A DNA stretch of 64,000 nucleotides from contig JAMPFJ010000016.1 in NCBI GenBank assembly GCA_023664535.1, forward strand, positions 1-64,000, given 5' to 3'. How positions within the stretch are numbered: the first letter of the stretch is position 1; the number at the start of each line of letters is the position of its first letter. Of the stretch, positions 34,101-41,723 are shown piece after piece. The notes beneath the pieces were generated by a model that saw only the letters and a list, made by a program, of their open reading frames with translations, was not told the DNA's origin and searched no databases. This stretch comes from Bacteroidales bacterium. GTDB taxonomy: Bacteria > Bacillota > Clostridia > Lachnospirales > Lachnospiraceae. The translations under genes were made by a program, and so were the position numbers.

Positions 34101-36272
34101 GGTAAAATTTATCTGGTAAACGGCACAAGCCTAAGCGCTGCGCCAAATCCGATAGTGATGACGGATAATCTTAAGACAGACTTTTACTTTAGCAAAGCGG
34201 ATATTGCCGATGACAGCCGGCTTCCGGGGGCGAAACTGGAAATCGTAGAACTTCCGTCCGGTGAGCAGAAGTACGAGTGGGTCAGTGGTTCGGCGCCAAA
34301 GAAGTTTACTTTGGAGGACGGAACCTATGCGTTAAGGGAAAAGGCAGCGCCAGACGGATATACCGTGGCAAAGGATGAGGTTAAGTTTACCGTTGAAACT
34401 GTTGACAATAAACAGGTAATCACCAGCATGAGCGGTGATGCGGGAAGCTTAAGCTACGATAAAATGACGCTGGCTATCCGCGACGCAGCGATAAGCGTCA
34501 GAGTCAGGAAGCTGACGGAAAATACGGTAATTTTACCGGGAGCCTCCTTTGAGCTTTACCAGTCGGACGAAAACGGAACACAGGGAGAAAAGCTGGAAAG
34601 CTTTGTGACCACAGAGGAATCTACGGATTTGGATTATAGAAATCTGAAGCTGGAGACATACTATTTACTGGTGGAGACGGAAGCACCAAAGGGATATGAA
34701 CTTGTGGCGCCGATATTGTTTTATATCGATAAGGACGGAGTCGTAAGAGATCAGTCCGGTGAAGTGTTTGAAAATAATCTGATTGAGGTTGTAGATGGTG
34801 AGAAACGGTTGAGCGTCCAGAAAACAGATGCGTCGACCGGAAATCCTCTTTCGGGAGTGAGACTGATGATTAGCTCCCAGGATGATGAGGACTTCCAGGC
34901 GGTTGACTGGTTGACAGACGGTAAGGCAAAGGAGTTTGAGTATTCCTTGTTTAAGCGGAACGTAACCTATACCTTATCGGAGGTTTCCACTGTGAATGGA
35001 TATACTTATGCGGATGCCGTTGACTTTATGATTACGGATGAGGATAAGTGTGTATATGCAAACGGAACGCCGATAGCAGGAGACCGGATTGTGATGAAAA
35101 ACAGCGGATTTGAGATTGCTGTCCGTAAAATGTCCTTAAAGACAAAGCGTGACCTTGCGGGCGCTAAGCTGGCAGTCAGGGATGCAGCGGGTAATCTGGT
35201 AGAGCAATGGGTTTCCGACGGCTCATCCCATAAGCTGGACGCGGCAAAGTTCCATGTTTCTAAGGGCGGCGATGAGTATGTATATACATTATCGGAGGTT
35301 GAAGCACCGGAATTATACGGTCTGGCACAGCCGATAGCCTTTGTGATTGACGAAAAGGGAAAAGTGAAACGGTTGGATAACGAAAGTGCGGCCAATAATA
35401 CCATTATCATGAATGATGAATACCGTGGACTATCCTTTAGCAAAAAGGATACGGGCGGTAAGGAGGTTCCGGGAGCGATACTTACCATTACCTCTGCGGA
35501 GGATACCGATTTTAAAACACTGACATGGGAGAGCACGGATACACCAAAGGATTGGAGTCTGGATTTGTTCAAGCGGAATACGGATTATACGCTTACGGAG
35601 GAAGCGGCTCCTAATGGATACGCCTATGCAGAGAGTATTACCTTTAGAATTGATGATAACGGGATAATATATGTAAATGGAACGGCGGTGGATAATCAGA
35701 CGGTAACCATGGTGGATGAAGTCCTGTCGGTGACCGTGGAGAAAAAGGTAAAGGGAACGAAAAAGTTCCTGTCCGGAGCAAGCTTATCCGTTGTGGAAGA
35801 AAAAACCGGAACGGTTATCCATACATGGAAAACAAAGGAAAAAGCAGTGAAGATTCCGGCAAAGCGATTAACTGCCAGTAAAGGAGATAACAAGGTTATT
35901 TACATTCTGCGGGAAAATAAGGCACCGGAGGGATATAACCTGGCAAAGGATATCCGGTTCTATCTTGACGAACAGGGCATCGTATATACGATAGATGAAG
36001 ACGGTAACGAAAAGAAGCTTAATGGTAATGCGGTTATCATGTACGATGCAAAGAAAAAACGGCAGGTAACGACAACAGAAGCGACGACGGCAAAGACGAC
36101 GGAAGCGACTACAGCGGCTTCCACAGAAGCGCCGAAGACCAGTGAAAGTGTGAAGACAGATAAGGGGGCAAAAACGGGAGACGCCAGTCCCATTGACTGG
36201 GTAATGCGTATGCTGTTCCTTTCTGCCAGCGCAGGCTGTGGATTGTTATACTACAGAAAGAAAAGACATTGA
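28101..36272 (+). CDS. Giant cell-wall adhesin with Cna_A-like and 16 SpaA/CnaB repeats
   Basis: This secreted surface protein of 2,723 residues has a signal sequence (residues 1 to about 30, KRIAIGLVMVLLFTI core). A Thr/Glu-rich stretch follows, then an adhesin-type region (about 130-300) and five units bearing a WTVxxN/WTLEIK motif (about 300-960) like collagen-binding Cna_A domains. Sixteen SpaA/Cna_B prealbumin-like repeats of about 105 residues run from about 970 to 2650. Each starts with a RKVD/SKxD-type lysine and carries a YxLxE glutamate, which with a C-terminal Asn or Asp form Lys-Asn/Asp isopeptide bonds. A TTEATT linker, a variant sorting signal GAKTGD, a hydrophobic helix and RKKRH end the chain. 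The ligand is unknown, and no sortase is in the window. Confidence 0.9.
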   Translation: MNLFSRNKRIAIGLVMVLLFTIMPVNYDIAGEGTAITDNLTEYVAGEQNEPGGTAEVSTETAARESIVPERENTETTEAETKDIPPALREVLEKLKTGKNNISGEEGSTESGKTKKDDLLEETLDSRLADGAADLFDNTTIRLDSLTLEAAYKDENGKKQVVNLSTTETITLPNDADISMDFRFVMGNGNAVDCSKQYVYQIPDGVRVDVNATHELMDAEGKSIGRVVISQDGTMTFTFYESAIKDQPNVPFYVRFEGGFSSDLQQDMGKHDLSFPTASGQFTYSVDITGSNNENEDKEPGELKTYKSGSKVTRDGKPYIEWTVEVDLNGREYLTADVVDALPAGLTYVPGSAALADERYGSTGSVTASEQNGRVVFHVQDSRPNWRTRLTFLTSYDTDIFPDKITNNSGAMVNNTVAVNPENESQSSVTGSGSVYIVPSVLEKGGRLDITRKTIVWTVTLNKDKMDIGGTTYTDTFGNGVALADGDTPRITSGGGTITRTDEGFTWQAPASPYNEQVVITYETPVENISQPNFKNTGKLTGDKYDVSTEANVRGMDLIQKAATAYNEITRQFTWTITVNDAGAELENAKVEDMFSSEDMTLVDIQVANANGSAYTGGTVNGNTITLGTITDKKIITVVTKLKEPSSKWQQDGWYSVNNRATLTWGDGNTATAEASRNFQYKEPDLFSKNGEVTKNGTVLWTLEIKEPQLKQEGIKLSDKLPAGMEYVEGSFQLKYFSWAWDSSQMMKVNPTYDKTSNTLSYELKRGALSDSYYIDHSFIIQYETRLTSIANADKQGKYTNNATIEVDYEGDVKVTDTATKTVEGTVGGTVGKEFAYTGGNDYVDWTVKINEAGYDMSAIKNPIIKDRLESYFDYVSGKLYKIVGGQRQEVPASEYTVVAVNRNITVKLPNIGKDTYEFEFRTKFNISDNRLESMTIKNTVDFTGDGYQESVTSDEVKNVSFSSSSAGSVLEKELRIRKVDAAKGTALAGAKFELFYDGVSVGTAVSGADGYAVFSGINSATTGITYSLVETEAPDGYVKNEGEEEVTVFDGQLKTDTSGVRYIEHVVNNQPIKKQTQLNIYKTDTENKILAEAEFGLYRDAACKDLMASRISGTDGMVTFSVEYSDAEAVTYYLKELNPPAGYLKEDVPTVYSATVGTDGTVTYSANAETVNGLTVLHVKNVKGEAKLKLRKVKKGDESVRVAGATFTIYRDSACTDVVDRETTDADGMLTFANMELGRTYYYRETAAPEGYEIDSTIHSITVGDGTENVNVEREITVENEVSLGYIEITKTDDAVPANPLSGITFALYEADGTTAYMRNGVQYTAATDSAGKAVFTDLEYGTYIVKETGTKAGYVANTEDIRAVVDSTRGVKMSVINTRMKFNIKVRKTDDSSPAKPLEGVTFVLYTKEGKIVKNGKTDANGELTFSDIAYGNYYVKETAGVKGYIVSDEEWQIKEENILADDQTLTKTYVNKKENASIRFTKKDGANAGNILAGAEFTIYDSNGLVVDSASSDENGVVLFSHLIYDTYTIRETTAPEDYKLDNTVWVVKVDANNVYQEMYTGSLTGTRVSEVVNERLELGDRYLSFHVLKMDENNMPLQGARFSLSKQEKGSKDWEVLANAVSDKNGIVQFHNIAIDKDDSGTKYKLEEVAAPPGYRLDSKNSSKIYSYSDITQMQIPDHDRVGHFDWKTDFTLVPIINTYKNQQIFGKIRIVKTGLTTLTKLQGAEFTLYEEDGTTAYRKEDGTVYKAVTDANGIAVFEHLPLGYYVVKETDEPDGYLLNSLYMPSVDMVVKDTDGDVQEIVREINFRDTPISVSVSKMAVGGSVGLEGAKLAVYDSADNLIDSWETTDESHRLPATKLKTGEIYTLKEIKAPDGYRFANPVKFIIRDDGSVEYKEGDGSVSENHVIMRDSELSLRIRKLDEKGQDLVGALLELVEDATGEVVYSFTSDGRTRSIPSNVLKVPEEGTEYTYYTIREKSAPMEYELAEDIKLAIDRNGKIYLVNGTSLSAAPNPIVMTDNLKTDFYFSKADIADDSRLPGAKLEIVELPSGEQKYEWVSGSAPKKFTLEDGTYALREKAAPDGYTVAKDEVKFTVETVDNKQVITSMSGDAGSLSYDKMTLAIRDAAISVRVRKLTENTVILPGASFELYQSDENGTQGEKLESFVTTEESTDLDYRNLKLETYYLLVETEAPKGYELVAPILFYIDKDGVVRDQSGEVFENNLIEVVDGEKRLSVQKTDASTGNPLSGVRLMISSQDDEDFQAVDWLTDGKAKEFEYSLFKRNVTYTLSEVSTVNGYTYADAVDFMITDEDKCVYANGTPIAGDRIVMKNSGFEIAVRKMSLKTKRDLAGAKLAVRDAAGNLVEQWVSDGSSHKLDAAKFHVSKGGDEYVYTLSEVEAPELYGLAQPIAFVIDEKGKVKRLDNESAANNTIIMNDEYRGLSFSKKDTGGKEVPGAILTITSAEDTDFKTLTWESTDTPKDWSLDLFKRNTDYTLTEEAAPNGYAYAESITFRIDDNGIIYVNGTAVDNQTVTMVDEVLSVTVEKKVKGTKKFLSGASLSVVEEKTGTVIHTWKTKEKAVKIPAKRLTASKGDNKVIYILRENKAPEGYNLAKDIRFYLDEQGIVYTIDEDGNEKKLNGNAVIMYDAKKKRQVTTTEATTAKTTEATTAASTEAPKTSESVKTDKGAKTGDASPIDWVMRMLFLSASAGCGLLYYRKKRH

Positions 36273-36297
36273 CAAGCAAAAAGCACTAGGCTATAAT
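36269..36297 (+). promoter_or_regulatory. Consensus sigma-A promoter of aspS
   Basis: TTGACA (36269-36274), 17 bases and TATAAT (36292-36297) give a perfect consensus. The -35 overlaps the adhesin stop codon, so no adhesin terminator precedes it. Confidence 0.9.
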
Positions 36298-36304
36298 AGC
36301 CACA

Positions 36305-36612
36305 AATGGCGATGACGAAGAGAAGTAGCCGGGATTATCGCTTACAGTGAGTGGGAGACAGTGAAAACCCCATAGAGTGAATCCTGGTGAATAACACTTT
36401 ATCAGCTGCAATCTGAACATTTAATCTGCATGGGATAACCGGAGCAGAAGGAATCAGTAGGTGCGCCGCAGGCTGTGCGTGAAACAGCGGGTTTTGGATA
36501 GAATATTCTATTCGGAAACCATGAGGGACTGCAAAGAGCAGTAATTCAGGTGGTACCGCGGATATAGAAAAATCCGTCCTGAGCGAGATTCGTTTGGGAT
36601 GGATTTTTTTCA
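36305..36612 (+). ncRNA. T-box leader of aspS
   Basis: This leader RNA has stem I starting at GATGACGAAGAGAAGTAG (36311), a CCGGGATT/AATCCTGG helix, and the T-box sequence CAGGTGGTACCGCG (36547-36560) whose GGTACC region pairs with the tRNA acceptor end. A terminator hairpin (36568-36606, AAATCCGTCC with GGGATGGATTT) ends in T residues. Uncharged tRNA should favour the antiterminator and switch on aspS. From the likely stem I fold, the specifier position falls on AAC at 36393-36395, an asparagine codon, rather than GAC. The fold was done by eye. Confidence 0.9.
36568..36611 (+). terminator. T-box attenuator terminator
   Basis: The left arm AAATCCGTCC and right arm GGGATGGATTT enclose a loop and are followed by a T-run ending about 37 bases before the aspS start. 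This is the off-state hairpin of the T-box. Confidence 0.85.
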
Positions 36613-36647
36613 TGTGAATAAGAGAAAAATAGATAAAGGAGAATGAG

Positions 36648-38399
36648 ATGAACACAAATAACATGTATCGTAATCGTACACTTGACCGGATTAGTGAAGA
36701 AGATGTGGGGGCAACGTTAAAGGCTGCAGGGTGGATTGAAAATATCCGCGACCACGGCGGCGTATCCTTTGTGGATTTAAGGGATATGTATGGAATTATG
36801 CAGGTGGTTATGCGGGATACCTCTTTACTGGAGGGACTGAACAAGGAAGATTGTATCTCTGTTGAGGGTGTGATTGAGCACCGTGACGAGGAAACCTATA
36901 ATCCGAAAATTCCCACGGGGACGATTGAATTGGAGGCGCATAAGGTAGAGATTCTGGGTAAGGTATACCGTCAGCTTCCCTTTGAAGTGATGACTTCAAA
37001 AGAGACGAGGGAGGATGTCCGGCTGAAATACCGTTATCTGGATTTACGGAATGCAAAGGTTCGTGATAATATGATTTTCCGTTCTAAGGTAATCAGCTTT
37101 CTCAGACAGAAGATGACGGATATGGGATTTTTGGAGATGCAGACACCGATTCTTTGTGCATCCTCTCCGGAGGGAGCAAGGGATTATATTGTGCCGTCCC
37201 GTAAATTTAAGGGAAAATTCTATGCCCTTCCACAGGCACCGCAGCAATATAAGCAGCTTCTTATGGTGTCCGGCTTTGATAAATATTTCCAGATTGCGCC
37301 CTGCTTCCGGGACGAGGACGCAAGAGCAGACCGTAGTCCGGGAGAGTTTTATCAGTTGGATTTTGAGATGAGCTTTGCTACCCAGGAGGATGTGTTTAAG
37401 GTGGGCGAGGAGGTTCTGTTTGAGACCTTTACCAGGTTTGCCCCGGAGGGAGCAAAGATTACCCAGACGCCGTTTCCGGTAATCAGCTATAAGCAGGCGA
37501 TGCTGGAATACGGAACGGACAAGCCGGATTTGCGTAATCCTCTTCGCATTATTGATGTTACGGAGTTTTTCTCAAGATGTACCTTTAAGCCGTTCCAGGA
37601 TAAGACGGTGCGGGCAATCAATGTACATGCCAAGCTTTCAAAGGGGCAGCATGAGAAATTATTAAAGTATGCGCAGTCCATTGGAATGGGTGGACTGGGA
37701 TATCTGGAAGTATTAGAGGATATGAGTTATAAGGGTCCCATTGATAAATTCATTCCGGAGGAGATGAAGACGGAAATTCGTGATTTGGCAGGATTACAGG
37801 CAGGCGATACGATTTTCTTCATTGCGGATGTGGAAGAGCTGGCTGCCGATTATGCGGGACAGCTTCGCACGGAGATTGCCAATCGTCTGGACTTGTTGGA
37901 GAAGAATGCATACCGTTTCTGTTACATCAATGATTTTCCGATGTATGAGTATGATAAAGAGAGCAAAAAGATTATTTTTACCCATAATCCGTTTTCGATG
38001 CCTCAGGGAGGGCTGACAGCGTTAAAGGAGAAAGACCCTACAGAGATTCTTGCTTATCAGTATGATATTGTCTGTAACGGGGTGGAGTTATCTTCAGGGG
38101 CGGTTCGTAACCATAATCTGGATATTATGGTAAAGGCATTTGAGATTGCGGGATATACCGAAGAGGATTTAAAAGAAAAGTTTGGTGCGCTTTATCATGC
38201 GTTCCAGTTTGGTGCGCCTCCGCATGCGGGAATGGCACCGGGGATTGACCGTATGATTATGCTGCTTCGTAACGAAGAGAATATTCGCGAGGTGATTCCG
38301 TTCCCGATGAACGGAAATGCACAGGATTTAATGTGCGGGGCGCCGGGAGAGGTGACGGAACAGCAGCTTCGGGAAGTACACATTAAAGTGAGACAGTAG
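36648..38399 (+). CDS. aspS: Aspartyl-tRNA synthetase
   Basis: This class II synthetase of 583 residues charges tRNA-Asp with aspartate. It is the bacterial type, with an N-terminal OB-fold anticodon domain, motif 2 (FRDEDARADRSPGEFYQLDFEMSF cut to its core FRDEDARADR), a GAD insertion domain, and motif 3 (GIDRMIMLL). In organisms lacking asparaginyl-tRNA synthetase the enzyme can be non-discriminating and also charge tRNA-Asn for GatCAB amidation. The T-box specifier AAC upstream would fit that, but the discriminating residues were not checked. Followed by a probable weak terminator at 38405-38446. Confidence 0.96.
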   Translation: MNTNNMYRNRTLDRISEEDVGATLKAAGWIENIRDHGGVSFVDLRDMYGIMQVVMRDTSLLEGLNKEDCISVEGVIEHRDEETYNPKIPTGTIELEAHKVEILGKVYRQLPFEVMTSKETREDVRLKYRYLDLRNAKVRDNMIFRSKVISFLRQKMTDMGFLEMQTPILCASSPEGARDYIVPSRKFKGKFYALPQAPQQYKQLLMVSGFDKYFQIAPCFRDEDARADRSPGEFYQLDFEMSFATQEDVFKVGEEVLFETFTRFAPEGAKITQTPFPVISYKQAMLEYGTDKPDLRNPLRIIDVTEFFSRCTFKPFQDKTVRAINVHAKLSKGQHEKLLKYAQSIGMGGLGYLEVLEDMSYKGPIDKFIPEEMKTEIRDLAGLQAGDTIFFIADVEELAADYAGQLRTEIANRLDLLEKNAYRFCYINDFPMYEYDKESKKIIFTHNPFSMPQGGLTALKEKDPTEILAYQYDIVCNGVELSSGAVRNHNLDIMVKAFEIAGYTEEDLKEKFGALYHAFQFGAPPHAGMAPGIDRMIMLLRNEENIREVIPFPMNGNAQDLMCGAPGEVTEQQLREVHIKVRQ

Positions 38400-38404
38400 A
38401 GGAG

Positions 38405-38446
38405 GGCAGCGTACTCGTGAATATCAGAGTCATAGTGCTGCCATTT
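38405..38446 (+). terminator. Probable terminator after aspS
   Basis: GGCAGC (38405-38410) pairs with GCTGCC (38437-38442), with additional ACTC/GAGT pairing inside, and is followed by ATTTT. Confidence 0.45.
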
Positions 38447-38599
38447 TGACCATTCCGGCTCATACAAGGAAGGTTGGGGTAAGAAGATATGCTTCTTTAT
38501 CATGCAGGTAAAATGATGAATGTCAAATGATTTCACAGAAAGTTCAGTGTGCAAAAAGAATTGTCCGATGTATAATAAAAATTGAAAGAAGGTGATTTT

Positions 38600-39430
38600 T
38601 TGACTACAACGGAGCAGATGCACCAACAGGATTTAGAGCGTGTGAAATTATTTCGGTATATGGATGATGATTTTATGACGGTCTGCCTTGCAGATAACTT
38701 TGAGGGTGTGGAGTTAATCCTCCGTATTGTTTTGGAGCGGACAGATATAACGGTTAAATCCGTTCGGGTACAGGAGATAATGAAGAATCTGCAGGGGCGT
38801 TCTGTTGTTTTAGATGTTCATGCAGTTGACAGTACCGACAAAGAATTTGATGTGGAAATTCAGCGGTCCGATGCAGGGGCAGGCGCAAAAAGGGCAAGGC
38901 ATAACAGTAGTCTGCTGGATGCACATATATTGAAGCCTGGAGAGGATACAGAGGATATTCCTGACAGCTATGTTATTTTTATTACGGAAAATGATGTAAT
39001 GGGAGGTAATCAGCCGATATATTCGGTAGAGAGATATGTTACTATCGGGGAAAATAAAGTATTATTCGGTGATGGTTCACATATCCTATATGTAAATGGT
39101 AAATACAGAGGTGATGATGAAATCGGCAAATTGATGTACGATTTTTCATGCATCAATCCGGATGATATGAATTATGAAGTGCTTGCCAGGAGGGCAAGAC
39201 ATTTCAAGCAGGATAAGGAAGGAGTGGCTGCCATGTGTAAGATAATGGAAGATATGAGGAAAGAAGCGGCAAGGGAAGCAGCGAGGGAAGCGGAATATAA
39301 TAAAGCCAGGAGGACAGCGGTTCGTTTAATAAAATTAGGCAAGATGTCTTTAGAAGAAATAGCAGAAGCAACGGAATTACCTCTTGATATGGTAAAAGAG
39401 TTGGAAAACCAATCTATACAGTCAGCATAG
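38600..39430 (+). CDS. Rpn/PD-(D/E)XK-nuclease-family protein
   Basis: The protein has about 276 residues and the start is a TTG at 38600, six bases after GAAGGTG. A TTG at 38582 or ATG at 38618 are alternatives. It resembles the PD-(D/E)XK nuclease family labelled transposase or Rpn, with the nuclease core VVLDVHAVDSTDKEFDVEIQR (Asp, then ExQ; shown here only to about 20 residues). The family is linked to recombination-promoting nucleases and occurs in many copies in Lachnospiraceae. The C-terminus carries an Ala/Arg-rich helix and a helix-turn-helix-like end (MSLEEIAEATELPLDMV). No terminal inverted repeats are visible. Confidence 0.82.
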   Translation: MTTTEQMHQQDLERVKLFRYMDDDFMTVCLADNFEGVELILRIVLERTDITVKSVRVQEIMKNLQGRSVVLDVHAVDSTDKEFDVEIQRSDAGAGAKRARHNSSLLDAHILKPGEDTEDIPDSYVIFITENDVMGGNQPIYSVERYVTIGENKVLFGDGSHILYVNGKYRGDDEIGKLMYDFSCINPDDMNYEVLARRARHFKQDKEGVAAMCKIMEDMRKEAAREAAREAEYNKARRTAVRLIKLGKMSLEEIAEATELPLDMVKELENQSIQSA

Positions 39431-39718
39431 TTGGGCATATCAAATCTTTCCACTTGGAAATCCAACTAGAACCGCATCTGTAATTTCAAAATTAACAGTT
39501 TCTTTTTCTATCTTATCCTGTCGGCAAAAATATCTGTGAAACTCGACAGTATTTTCAATAATTTTGATATAGGTACTACTTTTCAGGTAAACACATTTTC
39601 CCGTAATGAATTGACAAAAAAGTGGGAATGTTTTACATGAAACAGGTAAAAAAAGAGAATGATACCAGGTAAGAATGTGTATTGAGGAAATACACGGGAA
39701 AGAGTAAGAGGTATAAAG
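39431..39718. other. Intergenic region, mostly empty
   Basis: This stretch of about 290 bases holds a promoter (39611-39639) near its right end. I see no RNA gene or convincing small ORF. A minus-strand frame is open for about 70 codons ending at 39440 but has no ATG or ribosome site. Confidence 0.6.
39611..39639 (+). promoter_or_regulatory. Promoter for the Na/Pi cotransporter
   Basis: A perfect -35 TTGACA (39611-39616), 17 bases and TACATG (39634-39639) lie about 80 bases upstream of the transporter. The -10 is weak. Confidence 0.5.
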
Positions 39719-41416
39719 ATGGATGTGATAAACACTTTATTTGGCTTGCTTGGCGGATTGTCTTTATTTTTATTTGGAATGGAAATGATGAGCGACGGAC
39801 TGCAAAAGGCGGCGGGAAACCGAATGAAGCATATCTTAGGGCTGCTGACGAAAAATCCGGTAATGGGGGTGCTTGCAGGGGCAGTTACCACCACCGTTTT
39901 ACAGAGCAGCAGCGCCACAACGGTTATGGTGATTGGTTTTGCCAGTGCGGGACTGATGAATCTGCCGCAGGCAATCTCGGTGATTATGGGTGCAAATATC
40001 GGGACGACAATTACCGCACAGATTATTGCTTTTCATATTGACGAGTACATTTTCCCCATTCTATTCATCGGTTTTTTTATTGCATTTGTGGCGAAGAGGG
40101 AAACGGTAAAGTATGTTGGAAATACCATTTTTGGCTTCGGGATATTGTTTATCGGAATCGAGGTAATGGGGAGTGCAATGAAACCGATAGCGGACAGTCC
40201 GGTAGTGTTAAATTTAATCGCAAGGGTGGCGGATATTCCAATCCTGGGGATGTTGTTCGGAGCAGGAATAACTGTGCTTGTGCAGAGTTCTTCAGCAGTG
40301 ATTGCCATATTACAGAATTTTGCTTCCCAGGCGGGACCGGATGGCATGTCCTCTGTTTTAGGTCTGCGGGGGGCAATTCCGATTTTACTGGGAAGTAATA
40401 TCGGGACGACAATTACCGCTTTGTTAGCGTGTATTGGACAGCCGAAGGATGCGAAACGGACAGCGGCGGCCCATAGTATATTCAATATCACTGGTTCCGT
40501 TTTTTTCCTGTTTATCCTGCCGTGGTTTGCCGAACTGATTACCGCTGTTTCACCGTCCGGAGCAGAGGTGGAAATAATTTCAAGGCAGATTGCCAATGCC
40601 CATACGGTGTTTAATATAGGAAATACCCTGGTGTGGATTCCGTTAATCCGGCTCATGGTGAAAATGGTGATGTGGATTTTACCGGATGAGAAGAAGGATG
40701 AACCGGAAAAGGCAGGCTTGCAGTTTCTGGATGTGAAGGTGTCAAATCAGCCGGTGGCTGCCCTGCATCTGGTCTCTAAAGAAATAATGCATTATACAAA
40801 GCAGTTGGAAGATTTTTTAGCAGAAATAAAAAAGGCGCTGTTAGACGGAGGACAGGAGAATTTGCTTCAGGCTGATTGCATGGCGGAACAGGCGGCGCAT
40901 GCGCAGGAAGAAATTAGTAATTATCTGCTGGGATTATTTTCGTCGGGCAGCATGAATGAAGAACAGGCGGCACATACAACGGAGATGATGTATATTGTGG
41001 AGGATTTGGGGAGGATTGCCAGAGGGATGAGGGAGCTGCTGGAGTGTGCGAGGGAGAAAGCGCAAAAAGGAGTTCGGTTTTCCAAAAAGGCAATGGCGGA
41101 AATTGCGGAAAGTCTGGAGATTGTTACGGTAATGTATAGAGAATCGGTAGATTTGATTCAATACGGAGATAAGGCGGCGATGTCAGATACCGAGCGGTAT
41201 TTGAAGAGGATTGTGAAGCTGGAAAAGCATGTGCGTAAAAACCACAAAAAACGCATTAAAGAAGGGAAATGCAGACCGGAATTTACCAATATATTTGCGA
41301 ATATCTTTCACAGCATGGAAAGGATTGGGGAAAACTGCGGCAGTATTACCGAATCGGCGGCGGAGGACATGTATTTAAAGTATCTGCCGGAGGAAAATAG
41401 TCAGCTGTTCAGCTGA
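39719..41416 (+). CDS. Na+/phosphate cotransporter family protein (NptA/PhoU type)
   Basis: This membrane protein of 565 residues takes up phosphate with sodium. It has the two inverted QSSSA signature motifs (about residue 62 and about 185) and about eight to ten membrane helices in its first 330 residues. A helical PhoU-like cytoplasmic domain (about 350-560) follows, rich in Glu/Lys/Ala, which in this family may regulate transport. A small ribosome site precedes the ATG. The gene has its own promoter upstream. Confidence 0.93.
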   Translation: MDVINTLFGLLGGLSLFLFGMEMMSDGLQKAAGNRMKHILGLLTKNPVMGVLAGAVTTTVLQSSSATTVMVIGFASAGLMNLPQAISVIMGANIGTTITAQIIAFHIDEYIFPILFIGFFIAFVAKRETVKYVGNTIFGFGILFIGIEVMGSAMKPIADSPVVLNLIARVADIPILGMLFGAGITVLVQSSSAVIAILQNFASQAGPDGMSSVLGLRGAIPILLGSNIGTTITALLACIGQPKDAKRTAAAHSIFNITGSVFFLFILPWFAELITAVSPSGAEVEIISRQIANAHTVFNIGNTLVWIPLIRLMVKMVMWILPDEKKDEPEKAGLQFLDVKVSNQPVAALHLVSKEIMHYTKQLEDFLAEIKKALLDGGQENLLQADCMAEQAAHAQEEISNYLLGLFSSGSMNEEQAAHTTEMMYIVEDLGRIARGMRELLECAREKAQKGVRFSKKAMAEIAESLEIVTVMYRESVDLIQYGDKAAMSDTERYLKRIVKLEKHVRKNHKKRIKEGKCRPEFTNIFANIFHSMERIGENCGSITESAAEDMYLKYLPEENSQLFS

Positions 41417-41429
41417 CGCAGCGTTGTGT

Positions 41430-41459
41430 TTTACAAGACGGCAGATGGCATGCTATAAT
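41430..41459 (+). promoter_or_regulatory. sigma-A promoter for the 66-residue protein
   Basis: TTTACA (41430-41435), 18 bases and TATAAT (41454-41459) lie about 42 bases before the small gene. Confidence 0.65.
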
Positions 41460-41501
41460 GTCATTATCTAAATAGAGACATTCAGGAAAGGAAATGATGC
41501 T

Positions 41502-41702
41502 ATGGCATGGTTAAAAAAGAAAAAATCTACCGTTGCGGTTCCGGAATCCTGTAAGGATTTTGCAATAGAGGTGGATAAAAGCATCTGTACCGGAGAGATG
41601 ACGGTGGGGTTCCGTGACCCGGCATCCGGTAAACTGAAATTTGCGGAGCTGGCAAAAAGTGAAGCGGATATTGAGGCGTATAAAAGCAAATATGGAAGAT
41701 AG
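41502..41702 (+). CDS. Small basic protein of unknown function (66 aa)
   Basis: The 66-residue protein starts MAWLKKKKSTVAVPESCKDF and has one or two cysteines, a central ICTGEMTVGFRDPASGKLKF strand-like part and a helical end. It is preceded by AGGAAAGGAA and a good sigma-A promoter, so it is very likely expressed. There is no membrane segment. I do not recognise a family. The next gene is a convergent MarR regulator. Confidence 0.7.
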   Translation: MAWLKKKKSTVAVPESCKDFAIEVDKSICTGEMTVGFRDPASGKLKFAELAKSEADIEAYKSKYGR

Positions 41703-41723
41703 AGGAAACGGAAAAAACAGGCA

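Noticed and set aside
38600..39430. Rpn-like gene as a transposon
   Set aside because: No terminal inverted repeats, target duplication or second transposition gene are seen. Family membership alone is not evidence of a mobile element.
39440..39660. Possible minus-strand gene remnant in the 39.4-39.7 kb gap
   Set aside because: The frame is open for about 70 codons but contains no methionine, no ribosome site and no family I recognise. A translated search could reopen it.
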